In this document: positions 43,693 to 52,844 of the stretch, in pieces | Layout: the number at the start of each line of letters is the position of its first letter | Numbering within the stretch: position 1 is the first letter of the stretch | Source of the DNA: Rhizobium sp. BK316 | GTDB lineage: Bacteria > Pseudomonadota > Alphaproteobacteria > Rhizobiales > Rhizobiaceae | Direction of reading: 5' to 3' | Assembly (NCBI RefSeq): GCF_014193695.1 | Contig: NZ_JACHZR010000004.1 | Location: 124,001-188,000 of the forward strand | Length of the DNA stretch: 64,000 nt | The notes under the pieces: model-generated | The model's database searches: none | The model's input: only the letters and a program-made list of their open reading frames with translations | What the model was told of the DNA's origin: nothing | Program-made: the position numbers and the translations under genes

Positions 43693-44064
43693 TTGAAGTC
43701 GACCATGCCCGTCACCTGCGAGGTGCGCTACCGCCTCGATCCCAGAAAACGCACGGAATTCGAAGCCTATGCCGAGGTCTGGGTCCGGCTGATCGAGCGC
43801 TATGGCGGAACCCATCATGGCTATTTTATGCCGCGCGAAAAGCCTGAGGGTGCCGGTTTGAGCTTTCCCGGTGCCGGGGCGGATGGGGAGGGCGATATTG
43901 CCGTCGCTCTCTTCACCTTCCCGGATGAGGAGACCTATCGCGGCTACCGCGCCAGCGTCTCCGCCGATCCGGACAGTATTGCGGCCAATGCGCGCTTCGG
44001 GGCCGATCCGCCGTTCAAGAGTTACGAGCGCCTGTTTCTGCGACCGCTGCCGCGCGGCGATTAG
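43693..44064 (+). CDS. NIPSNAP family protein
   Basis: A 123-residue ferredoxin-like-fold (dimeric alpha-beta barrel) protein. Key segments are VTCEVRYRLDPRKRTEFEAY, GGTHHGYFMPREKPEGAGLS and DPPFKSYERLFLRPLP, matching bacterial NIPSNAP proteins. The best ribosome-binding site (GGGAGG, seven bases upstream) points to a TTG start at 43693; ATG 43705 is the next alternative. Divergent from the small helical gene. Function unknown. Confidence 0.78.
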   Translation: MKSTMPVTCEVRYRLDPRKRTEFEAYAEVWVRLIERYGGTHHGYFMPREKPEGAGLSFPGAGADGEGDIAVALFTFPDEETYRGYRASVSADPDSIAANARFGADPPFKSYERLFLRPLPRGD

Positions 44065-44204
44065 CATGTATGTCCGCCGACTACCGCTCATTCTAGGGGG
44101 CAAAACAAGAACTGTGCGTAATCGTAGGCTAAGGCCGAACGGATAGTGAACCTTCATCGCCGACGCGCATAATGGTCTGCCGACTGGTCACAAACTTATA
44201 AAAA

Positions 44205-44228
44205 GGGGGCGCTTATGTCAGCGCCCCC
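44205..44228 (-). terminator. Intrinsic terminator of the PhoX-family gene
   Basis: GGGGGCGC (44205-44212) and GCGCCCCC (44221-44228) form an 8-bp perfect stem with loop TTATGTCA. On the minus strand it is followed by TTTTTATAAG. It lies 24 bp beyond the stop of the minus-strand PhoX-family gene, which it should terminate. Confidence 0.9.
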
Positions 44229-44252
44229 GAAGCCGTGTCGAGAGACGACCGC

Positions 44253-46145
44253 TTAGCCGATCATGGCATTGTCGTTGCGCTTGATCGCAATGATCGTCGA
44301 GCGCGGCAGTTTGCCTTCGCCGTCCGGGAAGGGCGCGTCAGGATGCTGGATGCCGACGAAGTGGGTTCGCTTGTCGGCGGACCAGGTCTGACCGGTGACT
44401 TCAGCGCCCTTCGGGCTGGTCAGGAAACGCTCGATGCGGCCGGTCGCCGGGTCGCCGGCGAGCATCTGGTTGTTGCCCTGGCCGAGAAAGTCGCCTTCGT
44501 TGGTGTCTTCGCCATCCGTCTGGATCCACAAGAGACCCGTCGAGTCGAACATCATACCGTCCGGCGAGTTGAACATATTGCCGGAGTTGATGTTGGACGA
44601 GCCGGCATAGGCGTCCTTGTGAACGTCCGGATTACCGGCCATGACAAACAGGTCCCATCTGAACTTGCCGTCGGCGTGGTCGTCGTTTTCCGGATACCAG
44701 CGGACGATCTGGCCATAAGCGTTCTTCTCGCGTGGGTTCGCGCCGCCGACCGGCATGTCGTCGCCGCCGGCATTCTTCTTCACGCCACGATTGGTGTTGT
44801 TGGTGAGGGCACAATAGGCTTCGATCGCGACCGGGTTGATGGCAACCCACTCCGGACGGTCCATTGTCGTGGCGCCGACCTTGGAGGCGGCCTGGCGGGT
44901 GAAGACGCAAACCTCGTCCATCTTCATGCCGGTCGATTCCGGTGTCAGGGCCAGCCACTCGCCATTGCCGTCATCGACGAACTTGGCGACGTAGAGCGTG
45001 CCTTCATCCAGCAGTTTGGAGGTGTCGCCGCCCGGCACGTAGATGTCGTTCGAAACGTACTTGTAGAGGAACTCGCCGCGTTCGTCGTCACCCATGTAGA
45101 CGACGACACGGCCATCGCGGGCAATCACGACGGCGGCGTTCTCGTGCTTGATGCGGCCAAGCGCGGTACGCTTGATCGGCGTCGAGGAGGCGTCCGAGGG
45201 GTCGATTTCCACAACATAGCCGGCGCGGCGCGGCTCGTTCGGGTTCTTCGACACGTCGAAACGGGGATCGAAGGCTTCGTAGCCGTATCGGGTTTCGGCC
45301 GCGATGCCGTAGCGCTTGAAGTCGTTGGGCATGGCAAAGTTCGGATCGGTCGAGCCGAAGTAGCCGTTGAAGTTCTCCTCGCAGGTGAGATAGGTGCCCC
45401 ACGGCGTCTTGCCGGCGCCGCAGTTGTTGAAGGTCCCGAGACAGTCGGTGCCGTTCGGATCGGCCTCGGTCTTGACGAGGTCGGAGCCCGCAGCCGGGCC
45501 GGAGATCTTCATGGGCGTCAGATGGGTAATGCGGCGGTTGAACGGGCTGTCGAGCACGATTTCCCAGCCGTTTTCGCCTTCGGCGACTTCCATGACAGTA
45601 ACACCCTGAAGGTTTTGCAGGATCTTCACGTCGTCGGCGGTCTTCGGCATGCCTTTTTCGTTGTGCGGAAGATTGGTTTCGTTGTTCACGTATTCATGGT
45701 TGACGGCGATGACCTGACGGCCGCCGATCACGAACAACTCCATGCCGTCGGTGTTTTCGCCGAAGACCTTGTCGGAATGTTCGACGCTGACGCCGTTGAC
45801 GGGATCGATATCCGGGACGTCGGAGAACAGCGGCTGCCCCCATTTGGCGAGCGGCTTCCATGCATAGCCGTCAGGAACGTGCACGGTGTTGTCGGTGAAG
45901 ACCGGGATCGGCTTGAAGGAGAAGCGCGACGACGCTTCCTGCGCCTGGGCCGAGGTGGAGTTCATCAGGTTGCCAAGCGTCCCCATGGCGGCTGCGGCTG
46001 AGCCGAAGGCCAGGATACCGCCAAGGAAGCTGCGGCGTGAGACGGCCGATTCGACGACGCGGTCGAAATCGGTTTCTGCCGGCGGCGGATTTTGCAGTTC
46101 GTCCCATTCGTCCCAGGACAATTTGTTGGTGTCGATATGAGCCAT
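44253..46145 (-). CDS. PhoX family (DUF839) phosphatase-like protein, Tat-exported
   Basis: A 630-residue periplasmic protein with a twin-arginine signal (SRRSFLGGILAFGSAAAAMG, residues 36-55; likely cleavage near SAQAQ). Conserved parts of the PhoX/DUF839 family include VNHEYVNNET, NNCGAGKTPWGTYLTCEENF, GRIKHENAAVVIARDGRVVV and NSPDGMMFDSTGLLWIQTDG. PhoX proteins are calcium/iron alkaline phosphatases, though many DUF839 members are uncharacterised. No clear Pho box is seen upstream, so phosphate regulation is not supported. A strong terminator follows. Confidence 0.9.
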   Translation of the reverse strand: MAHIDTNKLSWDEWDELQNPPPAETDFDRVVESAVSRRSFLGGILAFGSAAAAMGTLGNLMNSTSAQAQEASSRFSFKPIPVFTDNTVHVPDGYAWKPLAKWGQPLFSDVPDIDPVNGVSVEHSDKVFGENTDGMELFVIGGRQVIAVNHEYVNNETNLPHNEKGMPKTADDVKILQNLQGVTVMEVAEGENGWEIVLDSPFNRRITHLTPMKISGPAAGSDLVKTEADPNGTDCLGTFNNCGAGKTPWGTYLTCEENFNGYFGSTDPNFAMPNDFKRYGIAAETRYGYEAFDPRFDVSKNPNEPRRAGYVVEIDPSDASSTPIKRTALGRIKHENAAVVIARDGRVVVYMGDDERGEFLYKYVSNDIYVPGGDTSKLLDEGTLYVAKFVDDGNGEWLALTPESTGMKMDEVCVFTRQAASKVGATTMDRPEWVAINPVAIEAYCALTNNTNRGVKKNAGGDDMPVGGANPREKNAYGQIVRWYPENDDHADGKFRWDLFVMAGNPDVHKDAYAGSSNINSGNMFNSPDGMMFDSTGLLWIQTDGEDTNEGDFLGQGNNQMLAGDPATGRIERFLTSPKGAEVTGQTWSADKRTHFVGIQHPDAPFPDGEGKLPRSTIIAIKRNDNAMIG

Positions 46146-46243
46146 GCTGGTTCTCCGTTGTTGCTTCGTGGAACAGTTCCAACAAGGGCTTTAGCTCTGC
46201 AGGATCACATCCAGATGACGAACAAGCACTGTTGGCATGAGAG

Positions 46244-46319
46244 AGAGGGCGCTCGGACTGTTTAGATCCACGCATCGGGCTTTCCAAAAATCAGAATCGC
46301 TCCTCGTGCCGATGCTGTG
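46244..46319 (+). repeat. Degenerate RIME-like repeat
   Basis: Sequence related to the other repeats (GGGCGCTCGGACTGTTTAGA, CCACGCATCGGGCTTTCC, GTGCCGATGCTGTGG), with many substitutions and loss of the first palindrome. It lies between the divergent PhoX-family gene and the PepSY operon and may contain parts of their promoters. Confidence 0.65.
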
Positions 46320-46419
46320 GGCGGAAGCCTGTCTGCGATCCCCGACAGCAAACGGACAGCTTCGCCGCGCTACCCCTCTGCCCGTCGCCCGCAAGGGGCA
46401 GCAGCAAAAGGGTCAAATC

Positions 46420-46686
46420 ATGAAGCTGAAACTGATCGCCGCTCTTACCATCCTGTCGCTCTCGCCAGCCCTGGCGCTTGCAAGTCCAAGCTGCACGAAG
46501 GAGCCGAAATCGAAGTGGATGCCGGAGGCCGCCATGAAGGCGAAGATCGATGCGATGGGCTACAAGGTCAAGACTTTCGAAATCACCGGCAACTGCTACG
46601 AGATCTACGGCAAGGACAAGGACGGCGAACGCGCCGAGGTCTATTTCAATCCCGTCTCCGGCGACATCGTTCAGAAGGGCGATTGA
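46420..46686 (+). CDS. Secreted PepSY domain protein
   Basis: An 88-residue periplasmic protein with a cleavable signal (LKLIAALTILSLSPALALAS) and a PepSY-like domain (MKAKIDAMGYKVKTFEITGN, CYEIYGKDKDGERAEVYFNP). Two Cys residues may form a disulfide. It is first in a four-gene operon with cytochrome b561 (3 bp gap), response regulator and histidine kinase. Such PepSY-cytochrome units are often under their own two-component control. Confidence 0.85.
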   Translation: MKLKLIAALTILSLSPALALASPSCTKEPKSKWMPEAAMKAKIDAMGYKVKTFEITGNCYEIYGKDKDGERAEVYFNPVSGDIVQKGD

Positions 46687-46689
46687 GCG

Positions 46690-47265
46690 ATGACGGGTAT
46701 CTCGTTGAAGAAGAAGGAGGAGGAGGGCCAGGAGCCCTCCGACACCGCCACGGAGACGATCAGGGTCTGGGACCCGGTCGTCAGGCTGTTTCACTGGACG
46801 ATCGTAGCGGCCTGCACGCTCAACCTCTTCATTCTCGAGGAGGGCAAATACTGGCACCGCATCACGGGTTATGTCGTGGCTGCGGCAATCGTCATTCGCA
46901 TCCTCTGGGGTTTCGTCGGTACAAAACACGCTCGCTTTTCCGATTTCCTGCCGACGCCAAGCAGGGTGATGGAGCAGATACTCGATATGATCGACGGCAG
47001 CGAGAAACGTTACCTGGGGCATAATCCGCTGGCATCGGTTATGATGCTCATCCTGATGGCATTGCTGGCGGCAACGGCGCTGACCGGCTGGATGACGACG
47101 CTCGACGCCTTCTGGGGCGAGAAGTGGCTGGAGAAGCTGCATGGCACCATCGCAAACGGCATCATGGTGCTTGCCTTCGCCCATGCGGGTGCGGCCATCG
47201 TTGAGAGCTGGAGGCACAGGGAAAATCTCGTCTGGTCGATGGTCACAGGTCGAAAGAAGGCATGA
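46690..47265 (+). CDS. Cytochrome b561 family protein
   Basis: A 191-residue membrane protein with four helices and the b561 heme ligands in VRLFHWTIVAACTL, YWHRITGYVVAA, LHGTIANGIMVL and FAHAGAAIVESW. It moves electrons across the membrane, probably with the PepSY protein as periplasmic partner. Its stop overlaps the response-regulator start by four bases. Confidence 0.9.
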   Translation: MTGISLKKKEEEGQEPSDTATETIRVWDPVVRLFHWTIVAACTLNLFILEEGKYWHRITGYVVAAAIVIRILWGFVGTKHARFSDFLPTPSRVMEQILDMIDGSEKRYLGHNPLASVMMLILMALLAATALTGWMTTLDAFWGEKWLEKLHGTIANGIMVLAFAHAGAAIVESWRHRENLVWSMVTGRKKA

Positions 47266-47939
47266 GGATACTGCTGATCGAGGATAGTTCCCGGCTTCGC
47301 GAGCTGCTTTGCGAGGCCATCCGCGATGCCGGCTGGAAGATCGATGCCTTCGCGCTGGCGCAAGAGGGGCGGCTTGCCCTTGAGGGAACGGACTACGATC
47401 TCATGCTTCTCGACCTCGGCCTGCCCGATGAGGACGGGATCGCGTTTCTGCGCTCGCTCAGGGCCTCCAAGGTGCAGATGCCGGTTCTGGTGCTGACGGC
47501 GCGCGGCGCGGTCGACGAACGCATTGCCGGGCTCGATGCCGGCGCCGACGACTATCTCGTCAAACCCTTTCACAATGGCGAGCTGATCGCCCGCATCCGC
47601 GCGCTGACGCGGCGTGCGCCGGTCACTGCCATGCCGGTTCTGGAATTTGCAGCCCTGCAATATGATGTCGCTTCGCGGCGGGTCACCTGCGGCGACGACG
47701 AGATCGCGCTCGCCCCCTCGGAGAAGGGCCTGCTCGAATTGCTGATGCGCAATGGCGGCCAGGTGGTGCCTAAGCCGAAGATCGAGCATGCCTTCTCGGA
47801 ATTCGGCGACGAGCGCAGCAGCAATGCCGTGGAGCTCGCCGTTTCGAGACTGCGCAAGAAGCTCGACGGACATCCGACCAAGGCGCTGATCGAGACCGTG
47901 CGGGGCGTCGGCTACATGATGCGGGAGGCGCGCGGGTGA
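47262..47939 (+). CDS. OmpR-family response regulator
   Basis: A 225-residue regulator. The receiver has acidic residues E7/D8, phosphoacceptor Asp51 (LMLLDLGLPDEDG) and the Lys in DDYLVKPFHNGEL. The C-terminal winged helix carries LAPSEKGLLELLMRNGGQVV and VELAVSRLRKKLDG. It overlaps both neighbours by four bases, so translation is coupled across the operon. It probably controls the operon that contains it. Confidence 0.95.
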   Translation: MRILLIEDSSRLRELLCEAIRDAGWKIDAFALAQEGRLALEGTDYDLMLLDLGLPDEDGIAFLRSLRASKVQMPVLVLTARGAVDERIAGLDAGADDYLVKPFHNGELIARIRALTRRAPVTAMPVLEFAALQYDVASRRVTCGDDEIALAPSEKGLLELLMRNGGQVVPKPKIEHAFSEFGDERSSNAVELAVSRLRKKLDGHPTKALIETVRGVGYMMREARG

Positions 47940-49249
47940 GCCTGAAATCGCCGACACTAGGCACCATCCTGGCGCGGCGCATCGCCTTCTTTGCGGTGCT
48001 GGCCATGGTGGTGCAGCTCGCGGTGATCTTTTCGGACTATTACTGGAATGTCGGCGAGCTTTCGCGCCTCTTCGTGGAGCAGGAGACCGAGCGGCTCGCC
48101 TCCGGCATCACAGCGGAGGAGAATGACACCGTCCGCTACCGGCTTCCTGAAAGCGTCGAGGGGCGGTACGGGCAGGCGCAGACCGGCTATGTGGCGCGTA
48201 TCCGCGGGGCCGATGGCGAGCTGGTCTTCCAGTCATGCGATTCTGCCTGCGAAAGCCGCTTCCTGCCGCCCGATGTGAACCCGCCGGATTTCTGGCTGCG
48301 GTCGCTTTCACCGGGCAAGCCGCTGACGCTGGTTGGAGGGCGGGCCTTCACCGTCGGCGGGCAGCGTTTCGTCATCGATGTCGCGACAATGGGCGATCCC
48401 CAGGATGTCATATCGGATGTCCTCTGGAATGAGGTGATCGCCCATATGATCGTGCCGATGAGCATTCTCCTGGTGCTGGTGCTCGGCGCCACCTTGCTTT
48501 CCGTGCGCCAGGCGCTGAAGCCAGTGCGGATTGCGGCCGAGGCGGCTGAGCGGATCGACCCGATGGACTCGCGCTCGCATCTGCAATTCCAGGACATGCC
48601 GCGGGAAGTCGCCCATCTCGCCGAGGCCGTCAACCGGGCCTTCGAGCGTGTCGGCGAGCTGATGAAATCCCAGAAGATCCTGACATCGGGCATCGCGCAT
48701 GAGGTGCGCACGCCGCTTGCGGCGATCAAGCTGGAGCTTGGCCATATCGACCATCCACGGGCGCGCAAGGCGGAGGCGGATCTCGACGACCTCGTGCGCT
48801 TCGTCAGCCAGATCACCGCGCTTGCCAGGCTGGATACGTTCGATCACGGCATGTTCGAGGAGGTCGACCTCGTCGAGCTTTCATCCAGCGTCGTGGAACA
48901 GCTTGCCCCCTGGGTCTACGAGAACGATCACTCGCTGGAACTTTCCGCGCAGGTCGATGCCGCCATCGTGCAGGGCGTGCCGGCCCTGCTGAGAGATGCC
49001 GTGCGCAACCTGATCGAAAATGCCGTTCGCCATACGCCTATCCGTACCGCCATTATCGTGCGTGTTGCCAATGGCCGTATTCGAGTCGAGGATCAGCATC
49101 CCGCCGCCGTCAACACCTTTGCCACGCAAAGCGACGGCCTCGGAATCGGCCTCAAGATCGTCGAGCGCATCGCCGCGATCCATCGGGGTTCACTGCGCTG
49201 CTCCAGCTCCCAGCGCGGCCACGCCTTCGATCTGGAAATCGGTTCCTGA
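47936..49249 (+). CDS. Sensor histidine kinase
   Basis: A 437-residue membrane kinase, GTG start at 47936 overlapping the regulator gene. It has two membrane helices (about 14-34 and 165-188) around a periplasmic sensor with a CDSACES segment (two Cys four apart, possibly metal or redox related). A HAMP-like linker follows, then the H-box SGIAHEVRTPLAAIKLEL (His255) and ATPase motifs RDAVRNLIENAVRHT (N-box) and SDGLGIGLKIVERIAAIHRG. The signal is probably redox or metal status in the periplasm; this is inference from the b561/PepSY partners. Confidence 0.93.
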   Translation: MSLKSPTLGTILARRIAFFAVLAMVVQLAVIFSDYYWNVGELSRLFVEQETERLASGITAEENDTVRYRLPESVEGRYGQAQTGYVARIRGADGELVFQSCDSACESRFLPPDVNPPDFWLRSLSPGKPLTLVGGRAFTVGGQRFVIDVATMGDPQDVISDVLWNEVIAHMIVPMSILLVLVLGATLLSVRQALKPVRIAAEAAERIDPMDSRSHLQFQDMPREVAHLAEAVNRAFERVGELMKSQKILTSGIAHEVRTPLAAIKLELGHIDHPRARKAEADLDDLVRFVSQITALARLDTFDHGMFEEVDLVELSSSVVEQLAPWVYENDHSLELSAQVDAAIVQGVPALLRDAVRNLIENAVRHTPIRTAIIVRVANGRIRVEDQHPAAVNTFATQSDGLGIGLKIVERIAAIHRGSLRCSSSQRGHAFDLEIGS

Positions 49250-49428
49250 TTTTCGAAACGGGTGGCGTGTCCTCATCTTGTGGCCGGTCATCGCGCTTGC
49301 TATCTTCCGGTTCGGAGAGCCTGTCCGAACCTGCTGCCGGGTTGAAGGGCTATAGCGCCACGGAAGACGACCATGTTCAACGGTCGATGCGTAATCGGCA
49401 GCCATCGACCTGAACAGTGGATCGTCCG

Positions 49429-49794
49429 ATGCTCCAACCGACCGTCAAATTTTCGGCCGCCAATATTGCCGCCTTCAAGAAAGCGCTCAGAAAACAGCAT
49501 GACATGCTGCGTTCCGGCCATGTCGATGAGGCGCTGGCCAGCGCCTTCGGCTTCAAATCACACGCGGCCATGCTGCATATCCTGAACCAGCTCGGGGGAT
49601 CGACGCGGGTCGTTATCCAGATCGATCCCTGCCTTTTGATCGTGCGTCTCGAAGAATTCGGCTATCATGGCCTAAGCCTCGACGCTGTACGGCGGCTCGC
49701 TTGGGATTTGCCTTTTCCCGATGCCTGGCGCAGCGATGAGACCGAGGGGGCGATACGCGGGCGCTTCCTGCCCGTGGCGGCCAATTCCCGCTAG
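49429..49794 (+). CDS. Conserved protein of unknown function
   Basis: A 121-residue protein (FSAANIAAFKKALRKQHDML, SGHVDEALASAFGFKSHAAM, then VVIQIDPCLLIVRLEEFGYH). The N-terminal part resembles a helical segment found at the start of some glyoxalase-related proteins. The start is uncertain (ATG 49429, or GTG 49417). No further assignment. Confidence 0.6.
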   Translation: MLQPTVKFSAANIAAFKKALRKQHDMLRSGHVDEALASAFGFKSHAAMLHILNQLGGSTRVVIQIDPCLLIVRLEEFGYHGLSLDAVRRLAWDLPFPDAWRSDETEGAIRGRFLPVAANSR

Positions 49795-49909
49795 GCGGTT
49801 CGGCCCCGCAATCCCAATCCCCAGCCCTCAATACTCAAGCGCCGGTGGAGTGACGGCCTCGTGTCGCTCCAGGCCGGCATTTCATCCTTGTCACTGATTG
49901 GAGATATCC

Positions 49910-50440
49910 ATGACCAAACTGGTCGTCATATCCGGCTGCTCCGGCGGCGGGAAATCCACTCTGCTCGAAGAGCTTTCCCGGCGCGGTTATGCAACCGTCG
50001 AAGAGCCCGGACGCCGGATCGTGAAAGAAGAGCTGGCCGGGCAGGGCGCAGCCTTGCCCTGGGTCGATCCGGCTGCCTTTGCCCGGCGGGCAATCGCGAT
50101 GGCGCTCGAGGATCAGAAGCTGGCGGAGGCGCAGGCGGGCTGGACGTTTTTCGACCGCGGCCTGATCGATGCGGCCTCGGCGCTGCAGGCCACGACCGGA
50201 GAAGCGGTGCTGCAGACGCTGCGGGACCAGCATCGTTATCACCAGACGGTGTTCCTGACGCCGCCCTGGCCGGAGATCTATATCAACGACCCCGAGCGGC
50301 GGCATGGTTTCGAGGAAGCGATTTCCGAATATGAGCGGCTGACCTCAGCCTATCCTGAGATCGGCTATCAGATCGTCACGCTGCCGAAAGTCGATGTCGC
50401 AGCACGGGCGGATTTTCTGCTGAGCCGGCTGCCGGGCTGA
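49910..50440 (+). CDS. AAA_28-type P-loop ATPase/kinase-like protein
   Basis: A 176-residue P-loop protein. Walker A is ISGCSGGGKSTLLEEL, followed by GYATVEEPGRRIVKEELAGQ and the DxxxIDA-type segment FFDRGLIDAASALQATTG. The pattern matches small predicted ATPases of the AAA_28 family, similar to kinases of nucleotide or NadR type. GGAGAT precedes ATG 49910. Substrate unknown. Confidence 0.82.
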   Translation: MTKLVVISGCSGGGKSTLLEELSRRGYATVEEPGRRIVKEELAGQGAALPWVDPAAFARRAIAMALEDQKLAEAQAGWTFFDRGLIDAASALQATTGEAVLQTLRDQHRYHQTVFLTPPWPEIYINDPERRHGFEEAISEYERLTSAYPEIGYQIVTLPKVDVAARADFLLSRLPG

Positions 50441-50490
50441 AGTTTCAGCGCCCGTTGACTGTCAGCATAAAGACATGAACCTCCCGAAGC

Positions 50491-50519
50491 TTGACATAAA
50501 AAACGACGGCGCGCATAAA
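50491..50519 (+). promoter_or_regulatory. Candidate promoter of the chr operon
   Basis: TTGACA (50491-50496) and CATAAA (50514-50519) are separated by 17 bases, a good sigma70-type match. It stands 83 bp before the ChrB-like start codon. An inverted repeat just downstream (50527-50545) could be the operator. Functional use is inferred. Confidence 0.55.
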
Positions 50520-50526
50520 AACCATA

Positions 50527-50545
50527 TGGGGTTGCGATCACCCCA
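50527..50545. promoter_or_regulatory. Inverted repeat downstream of the chr promoter
   Basis: TGGGGT (50527-50532) and ACCCCA (50540-50545) form an inverted repeat with 7-bp spacer. It lies within the predicted 5' leader of the chromate operon. A repressor such as ChrB could bind here, or it could form an RNA hairpin. Confidence 0.4.
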
Positions 50546-50601
50546 CGAGGCGACATGCCGAAGAATCGCGTCCATGAAACCGAACAACGGAGGGACGCGT
50601 C

Positions 50602-51417
50602 ATGCCGTCATTTCTCGAAATATCTTCAGACAAACTCGCCCGCATCGTCGGCATACCGAGTGCGCCTGTCATCGTCGATGTACGCACCGACGAGGATTTT
50701 GCTCACGATCCGAGGCTCGTGCCGGGCTCGATCCGCAAATCTCACACCGATGTCACCGAATGGGCGGGCAGCTTCACCGGCCCGGCGGTCGTCGTCTGCC
50801 AGGCAGGCGGCAAGCTCAGCCATGGAGTGGCCGCCCATATCCGGCATGCCGGCGGCAACGCGGAAGTGCTGGAAGGCGGATTTGAAGCCTGGATCGGCGC
50901 GGGCGGCGTGGCTGTGCCCGTCAACCGGCTGCCGCCGCGCGACCGGCAGGGACGGACCGTCTGGGTCACGCGTGCGCGCCCGAAGATCGACCGTATCGCT
51001 TGCCCATGGCTTATCCGGCGCTTCGTCGATCCCTCGGCCGTCTTTCTCTTCGTGCCGACATCCGATGTCTTGATGGTTGCCGACCGCTTCGGCGCCGTAC
51101 CCTTTGATATCGAGGAGGTCTTCTGGAGCCATCGCGGCGAGCTCTGCACCTTCGATGTGATGATCGAGGAATTCGGCCTTGTTTCGGGGCCGATGTCGAG
51201 GCTTGCAACGATCGTTCGCGGCGCCGATACCGCCCGGCCGGATCTTGCCCCCGAAGCGGCCGGGCTGTTGGCCGCTTCGCTCGGCCTGTCGCGCATGTTC
51301 GTTGACGACCTCAAGCAGCTGGATGCCGGCATGCTGCTCTACGATGCCTTCTATCGCTGGTGCCGCGACGCCACGGACGAAACGCACAACTGGCCTTCCG
51401 CGAAAAAGGGAGGCTGA
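50602..51417 (+). CDS. chrB: Rhodanese-ChrB fusion, chromate resistance regulator
   Basis: A 271-residue protein. Residues 1-105 are a rhodanese-like domain with a loop VVVCQAGGKLSHGVAAHIRH containing the candidate active Cys (VCQAGGK). Residues about 115-270 match the ChrB C-terminal domain (TVWVTRARPKIDRIACPWLI, then RRFVDPSAVFLFVP and FDIEEVFWSHRGELCTFDVM). ChrB is needed for chromate-dependent expression of chrA. It is directly upstream of chrA (1-bp gap). GGAGGG precedes ATG 50602. Confidence 0.88.
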   Translation: MPSFLEISSDKLARIVGIPSAPVIVDVRTDEDFAHDPRLVPGSIRKSHTDVTEWAGSFTGPAVVVCQAGGKLSHGVAAHIRHAGGNAEVLEGGFEAWIGAGGVAVPVNRLPPRDRQGRTVWVTRARPKIDRIACPWLIRRFVDPSAVFLFVPTSDVLMVADRFGAVPFDIEEVFWSHRGELCTFDVMIEEFGLVSGPMSRLATIVRGADTARPDLAPEAAGLLAASLGLSRMFVDDLKQLDAGMLLYDAFYRWCRDATDETHNWPSAKKGG

Positions 51418-51418
51418 C

Positions 51419-52816
51419 GTGAACAGTGCCGTTACCCATGCGACGCCCGACACCGGCGCGTCGCCAAACCCTCATGGCGTCACCTTCGGTGAAGCCTTTC
51501 GCGTCTGGCTGCGCGTCGCGGCGCTCAGCTTCGGAGGGCCGGCCGGGCAGATCGCCGTCATGCACCGCATCGTCGTCGACGAGAAGAGGTGGATCGGCGA
51601 GCAGCGCTTCCTGCATGCGCTGAACTATTGCATGCTGCTACCGGGACCGGAGGCACAGCAGCTTGCCATCTATATCGGCTGGCTGATGCACCGAACCGCC
51701 GGCGGCCTGGTCGCAGGCATCCTGTTCGTTCTTCCCGGCTTCCTGTCCATCCTGGCGCTCAGCTATCTCTACGTGACCCTCGGCAGCGTCGATGTCGTCG
51801 AGGGCCTGTTCTTCGGCCTGAAGGCCGCCGTGCTTGCCGTCGTCATTCAGGCGGTCGTCAGGGTCGGTGGCCGCGCGTTGAAGAACAAGGCGATGATCGG
51901 GATCGCGGCAGCCGCCTTCCTGGCGATCTTTCTCTTCCACGTGCCTTTTCCCGTCATCATCCTGGCAGCCGCCATGACAGGCTTTCTGGGATCGAAGTCG
52001 GGCTCCCGCCTGTTTCAGGGCGGTGGCGGGCACAAGGCAGCCGTCGGCGCGGTGCTGTCCGATGCCGACGCGCTGCTCGGGGAAGATATACCTGATCATG
52101 CGCGACCGAATCTTCGCTGGTCGCTGAGGATCTCGTCGGTGCTGCTGGTGCTCTGGCTGCTGCCGCTGCTGCTGCTCCATCTCTTCCTCGGACCCGGCGA
52201 TATCTTCACGCAGATCGGCGTGTTCTTCAGCAAGATGGCGCTGGTGACTTTCGGCGGCGCTTACGCCGTGCTCGCCTATGTCGCGCAGGAAGCTGTCCAG
52301 CATTTCGGATGGCTGAAACCCACCGAAATGCTCGATGGTCTCGGCATGGCGGAGACGACGCCCGGCCCGCTGATCATGGTTCTCCAGTTCGTCGGCTTCA
52401 TGGGCGCCTATCGCGATCCCGGCAGCCTCTCTCCGATCACTGCAGCCACGCTCGCCGCCATCCTGACGACATGGGTGACCTTCGTTCCCTGCTTTCTCTG
52501 GATCTTCCTCGGCGCACCCTTCATCGAGAAGCTGCGCGGCAATGCCGCCTTGGCTGGCGCGATGTCGGCCATCACGGCGGCCGTGGTCGGCGTCATCCTC
52601 AATCTCGCGATCTGGTTCGGCCTGCACTTCCTGTTCCGGAGCGCCGAAGTGCACAGCCTTGGACCCTTCTCGATCGAGCTGCCTGTCTGGACGTCGCTGT
52701 CGCTGCCATCGCTGCTCTTGAGCCTTGCGGCAGCCATCGCGATCTTCCGGTTCAAGCTGGCGGTCATTCCGGTCCTGCTGGGCTGCGCAGCCGCCGGGAT
52801 GGTCTGGCCGGTCTGA
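51419..52816 (+). CDS. chrA: Chromate transporter ChrA
   Basis: A 465-residue, two-repeat CHR-family permease with about twelve membrane segments. The signatures are VAALSFGGPAGQIAVMHR and LNYCMLLPGPEAQQLAIYIG in the first repeat, and LVTFGGAYAVLAYVAQEAV with GMAETTPGPLIMVLQFVGFM in the second. It exports chromate from the cytoplasm. GTG 51419 has AGGGAGG six bases upstream. It follows chrB in an operon and is followed by a terminator. Confidence 0.94.
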   Translation: MNSAVTHATPDTGASPNPHGVTFGEAFRVWLRVAALSFGGPAGQIAVMHRIVVDEKRWIGEQRFLHALNYCMLLPGPEAQQLAIYIGWLMHRTAGGLVAGILFVLPGFLSILALSYLYVTLGSVDVVEGLFFGLKAAVLAVVIQAVVRVGGRALKNKAMIGIAAAAFLAIFLFHVPFPVIILAAAMTGFLGSKSGSRLFQGGGGHKAAVGAVLSDADALLGEDIPDHARPNLRWSLRISSVLLVLWLLPLLLLHLFLGPGDIFTQIGVFFSKMALVTFGGAYAVLAYVAQEAVQHFGWLKPTEMLDGLGMAETTPGPLIMVLQFVGFMGAYRDPGSLSPITAATLAAILTTWVTFVPCFLWIFLGAPFIEKLRGNAALAGAMSAITAAVVGVILNLAIWFGLHFLFRSAEVHSLGPFSIELPVWTSLSLPSLLLSLAAAIAIFRFKLAVIPVLLGCAAAGMVWPV

Positions 52817-52844
52817 GGCATCGCCGGCAGCCGTATCATCGGAA

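Noticed and set aside
44235..46001. A 588-codon open frame on the plus strand antisense to the PhoX-family gene
   Set aside because: It mirrors the codon bias of the real gene, has no family motif or ribosome-binding site, and the minus-strand protein is clearly PhoX-like with a Tat signal.
46146..46420. Possible Pho box upstream of the PhoX-family gene
   Set aside because: Only weak partial matches to CTGTCAT were found, unlike the near-perfect site at 35340.
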